From Antarctobacter heliothermus (GTDB lineage Bacteria; Pseudomonadota; Alphaproteobacteria; Rhodobacterales; Rhodobacteraceae): a stretch of DNA of 64,000 nt. Shown piece by piece: positions 34,160-43,462 of the stretch (its first letter is position 1; each line of letters begins with the position of its first letter). The notes beneath the pieces were generated by a model that made no database searches, was not told where the DNA came from, and saw only the letters and a program-made list of their open reading frames with translations. Position numbers and translations under genes: made by a program. The stretch covers positions 62,001 to 126,000 of the forward strand of contig NZ_FZON01000003.1 of assembly GCF_900188425.1 (NCBI RefSeq). Direction: 5' to 3'.

Positions 34160-35571
34160 CTGTCGGTGACACAGATGGTGTTGCCCGTTCCGACACTTTT
34201 GAGACAGGTGCTGCTGTCGTCATGCGGCGTGGCGGCAACCCCGTCGATCCGGTAAATCTCTGGCGCTACGGGGTCATTGAAATAGGGGGTGGCGGCGATC
34301 TCTATCACGGTGCGGTCTCCGCTGTCCCAATGCAGGGTGTGTTTGGCGAATTTGCGACCGGCGCGTTCCATCACGTCGATGGCCTGTGTGCAGGGTTCGT
34401 TGCGCACCGCCGGACCCGATGCCAAGCGCAGCGTGCAATGAGCAGAGCGCAAGACATCCGCCGCGATCCCGGTTTGCCAAAGCGCGTTGAATTCCGTCAT
34501 TGGGTGGTATCGGGCGTAGTGCGGCAATGTGACGAAACGATCAGCCTGGCAGTCACCGATCGCGTGATCGAAACTGCTGTCGTTTCCGCAGACCCTGACG
34601 CTGCGTCCGTCTAGTTGGACGCGGCATTCTACAGGAAGCGTCCAGTAACGGTATCCATAGACAATCCCCTCTTCCAGTTCGACGGGACCGTAGTCCGGCA
34701 GCAGCCGATATTCCGCCGAACCGTTCAGCGGCCTCAGATCGAACACACCAGAGGTCATGAAATTGTTGCTGCTGAGTTCATAGATTTCCGAAGGACGCCG
34801 GAAGCCCCGCATCAACCCGTTTTCGCAGACCATCTGACGCTGAATGGAGAATTGCGGCAGGTGTTCCGGCACGCCCTCCAGCCCGATGTCCCAGCTGAGC
34901 GCCTGTTCAATCGTGCGAATGTGGTACAACTGGTTTGCAGGCGTTTCCAGCAGGCCCCGGATCAGGCCGGGATGCATCATGGCGCCGGATTCGAAAGGCC
35001 GCTGGGAATTGGCGATGATGACGATGTTCAGGATGCTTTCGATGCCCAGCGAATACGCCTGTTTCAACTCCCGTGCGCCGTAGCTTTGCGCCCCGTCGAT
35101 GACAATGGACGGGCTGTGAAAGGCGAGATCGCCGCCGACATGCAGAATGCGGTTCTCTTCGACGGTGGTCGGGCCGGCATGTTTGTTGCCCATCATGAAG
35201 ATGATGGCGCAGACCGAATAGCAGATGCTGCCATCGCCGACGCGGGTCTGGAGCCCATGGTCATAGACAAAGCGTGCAATTCTTGCACCTTCGGACAGGC
35301 TGCCGCCTTCGCTGTTCAGGCACAGGATCGGATCGAACCCGTAACCCGTCTGCGACCAGAATTCGGCGTCGCCCTTGAAGGCTGACAATGCCTCAAAATC
35401 CCCATTGGCAATCGGGCCGTCGATGACAAAGGCGCAGGGTTCCTGTCCCTCGCGGACGGTGGCGGCCTGTGCCATGTCGGACAGGACAATGAAAAGGGCA
35501 AGTGCGCCGCCCATCCAAAGCAAAAGTCGGAACACAGAAAACACGGGTGGCGCGGGCCAGGGTCTGGTCAT
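34156..35571 (-). CDS. Periplasmic ClpP-fold (COG3904-like) protein
   Basis: A 471-residue protein with an N-terminal signal or anchor (about 10-37). Residues about 75-155 resemble periplasmic ClpP/crotonase-fold proteins: LNSEGGSLSEGARIARFV, then CYSVCAIIFMMG with Ser119 between two Cys at the nucleophile position, and LAFHSPS with His152. The C-terminal 300 residues are unique, with several Cys likely to form disulfides. Whether it is a protease is uncertain because the usual SPGG motif is NSEGG. The frame is open to a TTG at 35577, but ATG 35571 is preferred. It overlaps the dehalogenase gene by four bases. Confidence 0.65.
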   Translation of the reverse strand: MTRPWPAPPVFSVFRLLLWMGGALALFIVLSDMAQAATVREGQEPCAFVIDGPIANGDFEALSAFKGDAEFWSQTGYGFDPILCLNSEGGSLSEGARIARFVYDHGLQTRVGDGSICYSVCAIIFMMGNKHAGPTTVEENRILHVGGDLAFHSPSIVIDGAQSYGARELKQAYSLGIESILNIVIIANSQRPFESGAMMHPGLIRGLLETPANQLYHIRTIEQALSWDIGLEGVPEHLPQFSIQRQMVCENGLMRGFRRPSEIYELSSNNFMTSGVFDLRPLNGSAEYRLLPDYGPVELEEGIVYGYRYWTLPVECRVQLDGRSVRVCGNDSSFDHAIGDCQADRFVTLPHYARYHPMTEFNALWQTGIAADVLRSAHCTLRLASGPAVRNEPCTQAIDVMERAGRKFAKHTLHWDSGDRTVIEIAATPYFNDPVAPEIYRIDGVAATPHDDSSTCLKSVGTGNTICVTDR

Positions 35572-35653
35572 GCTCAATGGTCCTCTGCGATGAAGTTACC
35601 CAAGTCTAACACGGCTCCGCCGCGTCTGAGAAGGTTTTGAACAGCCAACGAAA

Positions 35654-35682
35654 AGACCCTCTTTCACGGGGAAAAAGGGTCT
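35654..35682 (-). terminator. Hairpin terminator between the binding-protein gene and the rest of the operon
   Basis: Stem AGACCCT/AGGGTCT with a 15-base T-rich loop; on the minus strand it is followed by TTTTC. It lies 26 bases after the binding-protein stop. Partial termination here would give more binding protein than permease, as is common for such operons. Confidence 0.65.
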
Positions 35683-35707
35683 GGTTTTCAAACAGTCATG
35701 CAGCGGG

Positions 35708-37177
35708 TTACTGCGTCCAACGCACCTTGGTCAGGTCATTGGCCTGCGTCGGCTGATTTGGCCACAGCCCTTCGAGCCGCGCATCCGCCACCGTCGGGAA
35801 GGCCAGTTGGAACAGGTAGCCGTTGACGTAATCCTGCGCGATGATCGTCTGTGCCTCGGCCAGCATGTCAGAGCGCGCGGCGGGGTCCGTGGTGGCGTTG
35901 AGCAGCTTCATCAGGGCCTGAAACTCTGGGTTGTCATACTGAAAGTAGTAATCGGGCCGGGCGTAGATGCCGATGTCGAAGGGTTCCGTGTGGCTGACAA
36001 TCGTCAGGCCGAAATCCTTGCCGCGAAACACCTCTTCCAGCCATTGCGCCCATTCCAGATTGGTGATCTCCGTCTCGATGCCGACGTTGCGCAGCTGTGA
36101 GGCGATGATTTCACCGCCGCGCCGGGCATAGGAGGGCGGCGGCAGTTTCAGCGTGGTCGTGAACCCTTCGGCATATCCTGCATCCACCAGCAGCATGCGC
36201 GCGCGGTCAGGGTCATAGACCGACAGCCCGGTCAAATCGACGTAGTCGGGGTTATGCGGGGCAAAATGCGTGCCGATGGGGGTGCCAAGACCGAACATCG
36301 CACCGTCGATGATCGCCTGCCGGTCGATGGCATGGGACAGGGCCTCTCGCACCATCGGGTTGTCGAAAGGCGGCTGCTTGTTGTTCATCGCAAGGATGGT
36401 TTCGCCCTCGGACGAGCCCTTGATGACGGCAAAACGTGGGTCACCCTCGAACTGGGGCAGGTTTTCCGGCGCGGGAAAGCCGGAAAAGGCGTCGACATCC
36501 TGCGCCATCATGGCGGCAAAGGCGGCGGTCGGGTCCGAGATGAACTTGAACGTCGCCTTGGTCAGAAAGGGGGCCTCTCCCCAATAGTCGGCGTTCTGGA
36601 CCAACGTTATGCTGTCACCCTGCCGCCATTCATCAAACTTGAACGGACCGGTGCCGATTGGGGTCTGCTTGATCCCCTCGATGCTCTCGGGGGCGACGAT
36701 CACAGCGTCGCCCCAGGCCAGATTGAACAGCAGGTTGCCGTTGGGGGCATCCAGCGTCAGTTGCACGGTTGTCGGGTCGATGACGGTGACGTCGGTGATG
36801 CCGGTATACAGCGCCTTTTGCGCGTTTGTGCTGTCCTCTGCACGGGCGCGGTCAAGGCTGAATTTCACGTCTTCGGCGTCAAAGGTTGTGCCGTCGTGGA
36901 ACGTCACGCCCTGAGCCAGATGAAAGGTGTAGATCAGGCCATCCTCGGAAATCTCCCATTCACGGGCAAGGCCGGGGACGATGGCGCCGGTTTCGGTGAA
37001 ACTGGTCAGCCCTTCGAAGACGTTGGAATACAGCACGCTGTCGATGGCCCCGGCGGCGGCAGAAGTCGGGTCAAGGTGCGGCGGTTCCAACTGAATTGCG
37101 AGGGTCAGATCGGTCTGCTGCGCAAGTGCAGCCGTGCCGCCAAGCAGAGCGGCGGCAAGGGTCAGGCGAAGGATCAT
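35708..37177 (-). CDS. Dipeptide-type ABC transporter substrate-binding protein
   Basis: A 489-residue periplasmic solute-binding protein of the DppA/OppA family. It has a signal peptide ([20 protein letters not shown]), the LDPTSAAAG segment, [29 protein letters not shown], and the C-terminal lobe with a [13 protein letters not shown] region. Start ATG 37177 has AGGGAG upstream. It is presumably the partner of the permeases at 31481-33234 even though two other genes and a terminator lie between. The ligand cannot be read from sequence. Confidence 0.92.
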   Translation of the reverse strand: MILRLTLAAALLGGTAALAQQTDLTLAIQLEPPHLDPTSAAAGAIDSVLYSNVFEGLTSFTETGAIVPGLAREWEISEDGLIYTFHLAQGVTFHDGTTFDAEDVKFSLDRARAEDSTNAQKALYTGITDVTVIDPTTVQLTLDAPNGNLLFNLAWGDAVIVAPESIEGIKQTPIGTGPFKFDEWRQGDSITLVQNADYWGEAPFLTKATFKFISDPTAAFAAMMAQDVDAFSGFPAPENLPQFEGDPRFAVIKGSSEGETILAMNNKQPPFDNPMVREALSHAIDRQAIIDGAMFGLGTPIGTHFAPHNPDYVDLTGLSVYDPDRARMLLVDAGYAEGFTTTLKLPPPSYARRGGEIIASQLRNVGIETEITNLEWAQWLEEVFRGKDFGLTIVSHTEPFDIGIYARPDYYFQYDNPEFQALMKLLNATTDPAARSDMLAEAQTIIAQDYVNGYLFQLAFPTVADARLEGLWPNQPTQANDLTKVRWTQ

Positions 37178-37360
37178 GGTGGAACTCCCTGTTTCTTTGG
37201 GATGAGTGTTGCGCTTTGGGGCCGCGCGATCAAGCGCGGCTTGCAAAAGGGCTCTGGTTCTGCGGCGCGGCAAATGTTAGGGCGGTGCGCAATTTTGTTG
37301 CGCGATGCGGGGGCTGAGCCTCCGGACCTTGCGCGGCGACATTTGGGGGAGGATGAGACC

Positions 37361-38194
37361 ATGAGCGCGACCGCAAAGAAAAGAGCGCCGATGCCGGACG
37401 ATATTCGTGCCCGCAAAGGGGGCACGCCGCTGGTCAGCCTGACCGCATACACCACGCCCATGGCGCAGATGATGGACGCGCATTGCGACTTTGTGCTGGT
37501 GGGCGACAGTGTCGGGATGGTGCTGCACGGCCTGCCATCGACGCTGGGCGTCACGATGGAGATGATGATCCTGCACGGGCAGGCGGTGGCGCGCGGGTTG
37601 GCCAGTGCGATGATGGTCATCGACATGCCCTTTGGGTCGTATGAGGAAAGCCCGCAGCAGGCGTTTCGCAATGCCGCCCGGCTGATGGCAGAGACGGGGG
37701 CCGGGGCGGTCAAGCTGGAAGGCGGCGTCGAGATGGCCGCAACTATCGCCTTTCTGGTCAAGCGCGGGGTGCCGGTCATGGCGCATATCGGCCTGACGCC
37801 GCAGTCGATCAACACGCTGGGCGGCTACAAGGTGCAGGGTCGCGGTGATGCGGGGGATGCGCTGATGGCGGATGCCATGGCGGTGGCAGAGGCGGGGGCC
37901 TTTGCCATAGTGCTGGAAAAGGTGCCGGCAAGCCTTGCCGACGCGGTGACGGCAGAGGTGCCGATCCCCACCATCGGTATTGGTGCCAGCGCGGGGTGCG
38001 ACGGGCAGATACTGGTGGTCGATGACATGCTGGGCCTGTTCACCGCCTTCAAGGCCAAGTTCGTGAAACGCTATGCCACCTTGGGCGCGGATGGTGAGAC
38101 GGCGATTGCGACCTATGCCGATGATGTGCGCGCACGCCGCTTTCCAGGGCCGGACCATGTCTTTGGCGATACGGTGCCGGAGCCAAAAGCGTGA
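37361..38194 (+). CDS. panB: 3-methyl-2-oxobutanoate hydroxymethyltransferase PanB
   Basis: A 277-residue enzyme of pantothenate (coenzyme A) synthesis that adds a hydroxymethyl group from methylene-tetrahydrofolate to ketoisovalerate. Family motifs are [22 protein letters not shown] with a metal-binding Asp, [25 protein letters not shown], and [17 protein letters not shown] lies 8 bases before ATG 37361. It overlaps panC by four bases (GTGA), forming the standard panBC operon. Confidence 0.97.
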   Translation: MSATAKKRAPMPDDIRARKGGTPLVSLTAYTTPMAQMMDAHCDFVLVGDSVGMVLHGLPSTLGVTMEMMILHGQAVARGLASAMMVIDMPFGSYEESPQQAFRNAARLMAETGAGAVKLEGGVEMAATIAFLVKRGVPVMAHIGLTPQSINTLGGYKVQGRGDAGDALMADAMAVAEAGAFAIVLEKVPASLADAVTAEVPIPTIGIGASAGCDGQILVVDDMLGLFTAFKAKFVKRYATLGADGETAIATYADDVRARRFPGPDHVFGDTVPEPKA

Positions 38195-39033
38195 TCGCGC
38201 CGATTGTCCGGTCGGTGGCCGAGCTGCGCGAGCTGACGACCGCGTGGCAGCGCGCCGGTGAGACGGTGGGCGCGGTGCCCACGATGGGCGCGCTGCACGA
38301 CGGGCATCTGAGCCTTGTGGCGGCGGCAAAAGAGCATTGCGACCGGGTGATCGTGACGATCTTTGTGAACCCCAAGCAGTTCAACAGCCCCGAGGATTAT
38401 GAGAACTATCCGCGCACGGAACATGACGACGCGGCCAAGCTGGCGCGCTTTGCCGTCGATGCGATCTTTGTGCCGGATGGCGATGAGATGTATCCGCGTG
38501 GCTTTGCGACGGGCGTGTCGGTCAGTGGTCTGACGGATGTGCTGTGCGGCGCGCATCGGCCCGGTCACTTTGACGGGGTGGCCACGGTGGTGACCAAGCT
38601 GCTGCTGCAGACCTCAGCCGATCAGGCGTTTTTTGGCGAAAAAGACTGGCAGCAGGTGCAGGTGGTGCGGCGGCTGGTGGCGGATCTCAACCTCCCCTGC
38701 CAGATCGTCGGTTGCCCGACCATCCGCGAGATTGACGGGCTGGCCATGTCCTCACGCAACCTGTTGTTGTCGGACCGGGCGCGCGGGCGAGCGGCGGCAT
38801 TGCATGAGGCGCTGGAAGAGATGGCAGAGGGGTTGCGCGCTGGGCAAGTGGCGTCTGACTTGCGCCCTGCGGCTGAGGCGCGACTGACAGCGGTGGGGTT
38901 CACAGAGGTCGAATACCTAGACCTGCGGGCCAATGACGACCTGTCACTGTTGGAGCGGCCAAATCAACCGGCGCGGCTGCTGGTGGCGGCCTGGTTGGCG
39001 GGCGTGCGCCTGATCGACAATATCGCGGTGTGA
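38191..39033 (+). CDS. panC: Pantothenate synthetase PanC
   Basis: A 280-residue ligase joining pantoate and beta-alanine with ATP. It shows [14 protein letters not shown] (the nucleotide-binding HxGH motif), [43 protein letters not shown], and the C-terminal [17 protein letters not shown]. The start is a GTG at 38191 overlapping the panB stop. It is convergent with the M20 deacylase gene. Confidence 0.97.
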   Translation: MIAPIVRSVAELRELTTAWQRAGETVGAVPTMGALHDGHLSLVAAAKEHCDRVIVTIFVNPKQFNSPEDYENYPRTEHDDAAKLARFAVDAIFVPDGDEMYPRGFATGVSVSGLTDVLCGAHRPGHFDGVATVVTKLLLQTSADQAFFGEKDWQQVQVVRRLVADLNLPCQIVGCPTIREIDGLAMSSRNLLLSDRARGRAAALHEALEEMAEGLRAGQVASDLRPAAEARLTAVGFTEVEYLDLRANDDLSLLERPNQPARLLVAAWLAGVRLIDNIAV

Positions 39034-39093
39034 CGGCGGGCAGACGCTGTTCCGGCTGCACCGAAAGACGCCCCGCCCACCGTCCCTTTGGCG

Positions 39094-40371
39094 TCACGCC
39101 TCTGGCAACAGCAGCGTTTCCAAACTGCGGGCCATGACCTTGGTGCTGTCGAGCATATCCGTCACGCCCACCCATTCGTCGGGTTTGTGCGCCAGTTCCA
39201 GCACGCCAGGCCCGTAAGCGATACAGTTCTTCAGCCGCCCGATCCGGTCGATGTGTTTCTGATCGTAAGATCCGGGAGAGGCGATATAGCCCGGTTCCCG
39301 CCCGAACACGTCGCGGATCGCCGCCGCGACGGTTGTGACCACCGGGGCCTCTTGTGAGGTCATCGACGGATCGATGCGGTTTATGTCGCGGAGGGCGTAG
39401 TCGAACCGGGGGCGGCTGGCCTTGAGATCATCCAGCATGGCGATGACCTCTCCGCGCACCTCGTCATAAGCCTCTTCGACAAGAAAGCGCCGGTCGATCA
39501 CCATGCGGCAGCTGTCGGGCACATTGGGCGCAGGCAGGCCGGTGAAATCCTCCAGTTCCCCCTCGCCGCCGTGGATCGAGTTGATGTTGAGCGTGGAGTG
39601 CCGCGCCGCCTCTGGTGTGACGGGCATGGCGGTTTCGCGGGTTGTCAGTGACGGGAACAGCCGGTCCTCGAATGCCCGCATGACCGCCCCCATGTGACGC
39701 ACGGCGCAATCACCGAGGAAGGGCATCGAGCCGTGGGCAATCTCTCCCTTCGTCTCGATCTCTGCCCACCATGCGCCGCGATGGCCAAGGCAGATGCGGT
39801 CCTTGTTGAGCGGTTCCGGGATGATGACGTGTTGTACCCGGTCGGGCGAAAAGAACCCCATATGGGCCAGATGCGCGACACCGCCATAGCCGCCGGTTTC
39901 CTCGTCCGCCGTCCCTGAAATCTCGATTGCGCCCGCGTAGTCCGGATGTTCGGCGATGAAACATTCGGCGGCAATGATCGACGCGGCCAGCCCGCCTTTC
40001 ATGTCGCAGGTGCCGCGTCCATAGATCCGGTCGCCGTCCAGCACCGCGCCAAACGGATCATATGTCCAGCCGCGCCCAACCTCGACCACGTCTATATGTG
40101 AGTTGAAATGAACGCAGTCGCCGGGGCGGGTGCCCTCGCGGCGGGCGACGATATTCCAGCGCGGATAGCGGTCACTGTCGCCTGGCGCCCCTGTGGCGCG
40201 GATCATTTCGCAGGCAAAGCCCGAGGCCGAGAGGCGACGTTGCAGATATTCGCAAATGTCTCGGTACAGCGCGCCCGGCGGATTCAGCGTGGGCAGGCGG
40301 ACAAGGTCCTGAGTGAGCGAGATCAAGTCGTCGCGGGCGGCGTCGATGCGGGCGAAAAGCGTGTCAGTCAT
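39094..40371 (-). CDS. M20-family deacylase (ArgE/DapE-type)
   Basis: A 425-residue zinc-dependent amidohydrolase. Metal ligands are in NSHIDVVEVG (His), GRGTCDMKGG (Asp) and ADEETGG (the catalytic Glu pair). The dimerisation domain is inserted in the middle (LNINSIHGGEGELE). Family members hydrolyse N-acetylornithine, N-succinyl-diaminopimelate or related N-acyl amino acids; which one applies here cannot be told. Start ATG 40371 (MTDTLFARI) fits the family. Confidence 0.88.
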   Translation of the reverse strand: MTDTLFARIDAARDDLISLTQDLVRLPTLNPPGALYRDICEYLQRRLSASGFACEMIRATGAPGDSDRYPRWNIVARREGTRPGDCVHFNSHIDVVEVGRGWTYDPFGAVLDGDRIYGRGTCDMKGGLAASIIAAECFIAEHPDYAGAIEISGTADEETGGYGGVAHLAHMGFFSPDRVQHVIIPEPLNKDRICLGHRGAWWAEIETKGEIAHGSMPFLGDCAVRHMGAVMRAFEDRLFPSLTTRETAMPVTPEAARHSTLNINSIHGGEGELEDFTGLPAPNVPDSCRMVIDRRFLVEEAYDEVRGEVIAMLDDLKASRPRFDYALRDINRIDPSMTSQEAPVVTTVAAAIRDVFGREPGYIASPGSYDQKHIDRIGRLKNCIAYGPGVLELAHKPDEWVGVTDMLDSTKVMARSLETLLLPEA

Positions 40372-40418
40372 GCCGCGAATTCTCTGCCCCTTGGCGGTCG
40401 TGCGCAAGGGGGCTGCCT

Positions 40419-41396
40419 TTAGGGCAGGCGCAGGCGCGGCGCCTCTCCCAGGGGAATCAGGCCGAAAGATACGCGGCCTTCGGTGAAATCCAGCGAAAGA
40501 TCCAGCGTGTTCGACGTGCCCTTGAGTCCGGAGGCCAGCGACAAGGCGGTTTCCAGCGTGTCGATCAGCCCCTTTGGGAGTTGTTGAGCGTCCCGCGCGT
40601 GGTCCAGCGTGTTGCGCGCGTTCACCGCATGCACCGTCACCTTGCCACTGGCGCGCCCGCGCGCATCGGCGGTCAACTGCCCCGCCAGGATCAATTCCAA
40701 ACCTTCGAGCCGGTAGTCGGCTTTGCGCAGGTCAATCTGTTGCGGCTGGGGCCGCGGGCCGGAAAGGGCGTCGAGGGTCCAGTCTTGATCGAAACGGACC
40801 TCGGCCTGTAGTTGCAGGCCATCCGCCTTTGCGTTGCCGGGCACCGGCGTGTCATCGGGGGTGGCCAAGGTGTCGGTCGTGAGGCCAATCCGGTAGAGGT
40901 CGGGTGCTCCTGGGATGCTGGTGACGGCGGCGCGCAATCCGTCAAAGGCAAGTGCGCCCTGCGGTCCCCCAATGGTGAGCGCGCCTGCCTCAAGATTGGC
41001 ACGCAGGATCTGGCCCTCGGCCCCATGGATCAGCGAGGCGCGCAGGCCGGTGCTGGCGATGCGGACAGGGCCTGAGGACAGTGTCAGCGTCTGGGTTTCA
41101 GGCCAGACAAGGATCAGGTGACCGGGCCGGTAGGTCAGCCCGAGGATCTGGAAAAACGGCGCGTCCCAGCCAACGCCCCGTGCGGCATCCTGCAGCCGCA
41201 CGCCGGTCAGCGTCGTGTCGAGGCGGCTGGGAAAGCCCCGCACGCTGAGATCCGTATACTCCGCCTGCCAGCCTTCGGCGCGGCGGTCATCGAACCAGCT
41301 TTCGATGTCGCGTTTCAGGCTCCACGACGAGACAACCCAGAGCCCCGCCCAGCCAATCAGCAGCACCGACGCCACCACAAAGATCAAGCGAGTCAT
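40419..41396 (-). CDS. DUF2125 protein
   Basis: A 325-residue protein with one N-terminal membrane helix (about 4-24) and an otherwise extracytoplasmic beta-rich domain (VRGFPSRLDTTLTGVRL is a family hallmark, near 53). DUF2125 proteins are widespread in alphaproteobacteria with no assigned function; the architecture resembles AsmA-like envelope proteins. It lies 47 bases upstream of the M20 gene and could share its transcript. Confidence 0.85.
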   Translation of the reverse strand: MTRLIFVVASVLLIGWAGLWVVSSWSLKRDIESWFDDRRAEGWQAEYTDLSVRGFPSRLDTTLTGVRLQDAARGVGWDAPFFQILGLTYRPGHLILVWPETQTLTLSSGPVRIASTGLRASLIHGAEGQILRANLEAGALTIGGPQGALAFDGLRAAVTSIPGAPDLYRIGLTTDTLATPDDTPVPGNAKADGLQLQAEVRFDQDWTLDALSGPRPQPQQIDLRKADYRLEGLELILAGQLTADARGRASGKVTVHAVNARNTLDHARDAQQLPKGLIDTLETALSLASGLKGTSNTLDLSLDFTEGRVSFGLIPLGEAPRLRLP

Positions 41397-41463
41397 GGGT
41401 GCCGCCCCTTTTCCTGCCGCATGTGATCGTGTTTACAGGCCGTCAACGAGAAGGACCAGATTG

Positions 41464-41997
41464 ATGACGCTTTGGGTGTTTGGCTACGCCTCTCTTTTGT
41501 GGAACCCCGGCTTTCCGGTGGCGGAACGGGTGCAGGGACGGCTGCATGGCTATGCGCGCAGTTTCTGCATGTATTCGATCCACCATCGCGGGACCGAGGA
41601 AACCCCGGGTCTGGTTCTGGCGCTTGACGAACAGGAGGGGGCGAGCTGTGACGGGTTGGCGCTGCGCGCGGCACCTGGCAGCGAGGACGAGACGCTGGCC
41701 TATCTGCGCGAGCGGGAGTTGATATCCTCGGCCTATCTGGAAAAACGTCTGGACCTGAGCCTGGCAGATGGACGGCGGGTTCAGGCAGTGTCTTATGTGA
41801 TCGACCCGCATCATGTGCAGTATTGTCACCTGCCGCTGGAAGACCAGGCGCGAATCATCGCGCAGGCGCATGGCGGACGCGGGCCGAACACCGAATACCT
41901 CTACAACACCGCGACACATCTGGAGGAAATTGGCGTGCCGGATCCGGATTTGCACTGGTTGGTGCGCGAGGTAAGGGCATTGACCGGCGAAGGGTGA
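41464..41997 (+). CDS. Gamma-glutamylcyclotransferase (ChaC-like)
   Basis: A 177-residue enzyme of the ChaC group, which cleaves glutathione to 5-oxoproline and Cys-Gly. The substrate loop FGYASLLWNPGF replaces the usual YGSLxW motif, HHRGTEETPGLVLALD contains the probable catalytic Glu, and the C-terminal GPNTEYLYNTATHLEEIG is conserved. It is divergent from the DUF2125 gene across 67 bases. Confidence 0.9.
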   Translation: MTLWVFGYASLLWNPGFPVAERVQGRLHGYARSFCMYSIHHRGTEETPGLVLALDEQEGASCDGLALRAAPGSEDETLAYLRERELISSAYLEKRLDLSLADGRRVQAVSYVIDPHHVQYCHLPLEDQARIIAQAHGGRGPNTEYLYNTATHLEEIGVPDPDLHWLVREVRALTGEG

Positions 41998-42428
41998 GCC
42001 CCTGTGTGGCGGGCTGGGGCCTAGCCTCTGCACGCACTCCAGCGCCGTCTCGCAAGACCGTGCTGGAGGGAAGGCCGCCGGACTTTGGTCAAGATGTAGT
42101 CGGGGTTAGACAGGGGCAGGGGGTGGCAGGGGGCGCTGTCCAACCGTTGTTTGAACATTCCGCTCGGCGAAACGGCGTGATGGAAACTCAAGAGAGGCAA
42201 GACCTTCACGCCCTCATTCGCACCACGTGTGTTTTTTACGGAAAGAATTTAGGAGCGCGGCTCAAACGGCGGCCGTGGAGTTGCACGCGTTCCGGCGCGT
42301 CACGGCAATGCCAGGTCCCAATCCGGGCCGAGCGTCCCGTCCCCCCGGCGGCTTTTGCATGGCGACGGCCACATCCAGCCGTTACCCTGTCCCATCAAGG
42401 ACCGGGATCAAGCTGCGGGGCGGCCATC
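41998..42428. other. Intergenic region before the rpiR-peptide operon
   Basis: About 430 bases with no recognised gene. An open frame continues upstream of rpiR without family sequence. The left part contains repeated G-rich blocks, and an A/T-rich spot at 42230-42255 could hold a promoter. This is a plausible left border for an acquired block ending near 51060, but no repeats were identified. Confidence 0.4.
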
Positions 42429-43277
42429 ATGAAGAACACCTTCCACATCGCTCAACGCCTGCTGTCGGCCTACGACGAGATGCCCCGGGGGGAGCGGCGG
42501 CTGGCGGATCTGCTGCTCGAGGATGTCGGCGTGATCGGCTATCTCACGGCAAGCGATCTCGCCGATCAGGCCGGGGTGTCCAAGGCGACGGCGGCGCGGT
42601 TGTTCCGGCGTCTGGGCTATCGCGGCTATCGCGACGCGCAGCGCGAGGTGCGGGAGAACAAGTCGGCCAGGGCGGCGGGGCCCGAGGTTCCGGCGCTGTC
42701 GGGCGGGTTCCTGTCGCCCGGCGAATACCTCGATGCGGAGGTGAAGCACCTTGTCCGGACGTTTGAGACGCTGCCGGCGGAACAGATGTCCGAAGCGGTG
42801 GAGATATTGTGCCGGGCCGCGAAGCTCTGGGTCGTGGGGTTCGGCGAGGGCTATCCGCTGGCGCTTTTCGCGCGGGCGCTGCTGATCAAGGTCTTTCCCG
42901 ATATCCGGATGATCCCGCTCAGCGGCTTCCCGGTGCCGGAGGAGTTCGCCTCCATCAACCCCGAGGACGCGGTGCTGGCCTTCGGGGTGGGGCGGCGCAC
43001 GGCGGAGCTGCGCAATGTCATCGGATCGTCGCAGCGGGCCGGGGCAAAGGTGATCCTCGTGACGAATTCGCTGGCGGCTGGGGACAAGCGGGGCGCCGAC
43101 GTGATCCTGCGCGGCCGGTCGGAGGGGCCGACGGTCTTTGGGTCGATGACCGCGCCGCTGAGTCTGGTGACCTATCTCTGTGCCCGCGTCGCGACCCGGA
43201 CCGGCGATTCGGCGCAGGCGCGCCTCGACCATATCGAGTCGATCCATTCTCAATGGGCTGAAGAAAGTGGCAAATGA
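42429..43277 (+). CDS. MurR/RpiR-family transcriptional regulator
   Basis: A 282-residue regulator with an N-terminal helix-turn-helix (about 1-77; LTASDLADQAGVSKATAARLFRRLGY) and a C-terminal SIS domain (about 110-250; LWVVGFGEGYPLALFARALL, VILVTNS) that would bind a phosphorylated or sugar-like ligand. It precedes a peptide-type ABC operon and probably controls it. ATG 42429 begins the HTH domain. Confidence 0.9.
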   Translation: MKNTFHIAQRLLSAYDEMPRGERRLADLLLEDVGVIGYLTASDLADQAGVSKATAARLFRRLGYRGYRDAQREVRENKSARAAGPEVPALSGGFLSPGEYLDAEVKHLVRTFETLPAEQMSEAVEILCRAAKLWVVGFGEGYPLALFARALLIKVFPDIRMIPLSGFPVPEEFASINPEDAVLAFGVGRRTAELRNVIGSSQRAGAKVILVTNSLAAGDKRGADVILRGRSEGPTVFGSMTAPLSLVTYLCARVATRTGDSAQARLDHIESIHSQWAEESGK

Positions 43278-43289
43278 GATCCTTCGGAT

Positions 43290-43301
43290 TTCATAACTGA
43301 A
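43290..43301. promoter_or_regulatory. Short inverted repeat in the rpiR-transporter spacer
   Basis: TTCA-TAAC-TGAA, 12 bases after the rpiR stop. The surrounding AT-rich stretch (43290-43370) likely contains the operon promoter, and this dyad is a candidate regulator site. Confidence 0.35.
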
Positions 43302-43462
43302 GAAAATAATCTGTGACCTTCGGCCAAAAGAGTCATTTTTGAAAAACAGCAAATCATTTGTGAAACTTTTCCTTGCACCGACCGGGGGCTCCCCCCGAGG
43401 CTTGTCTCATGTCGCGACCCCACAACGCGGCGACGAAACTCGATCCGACGGAGGTGATGACT

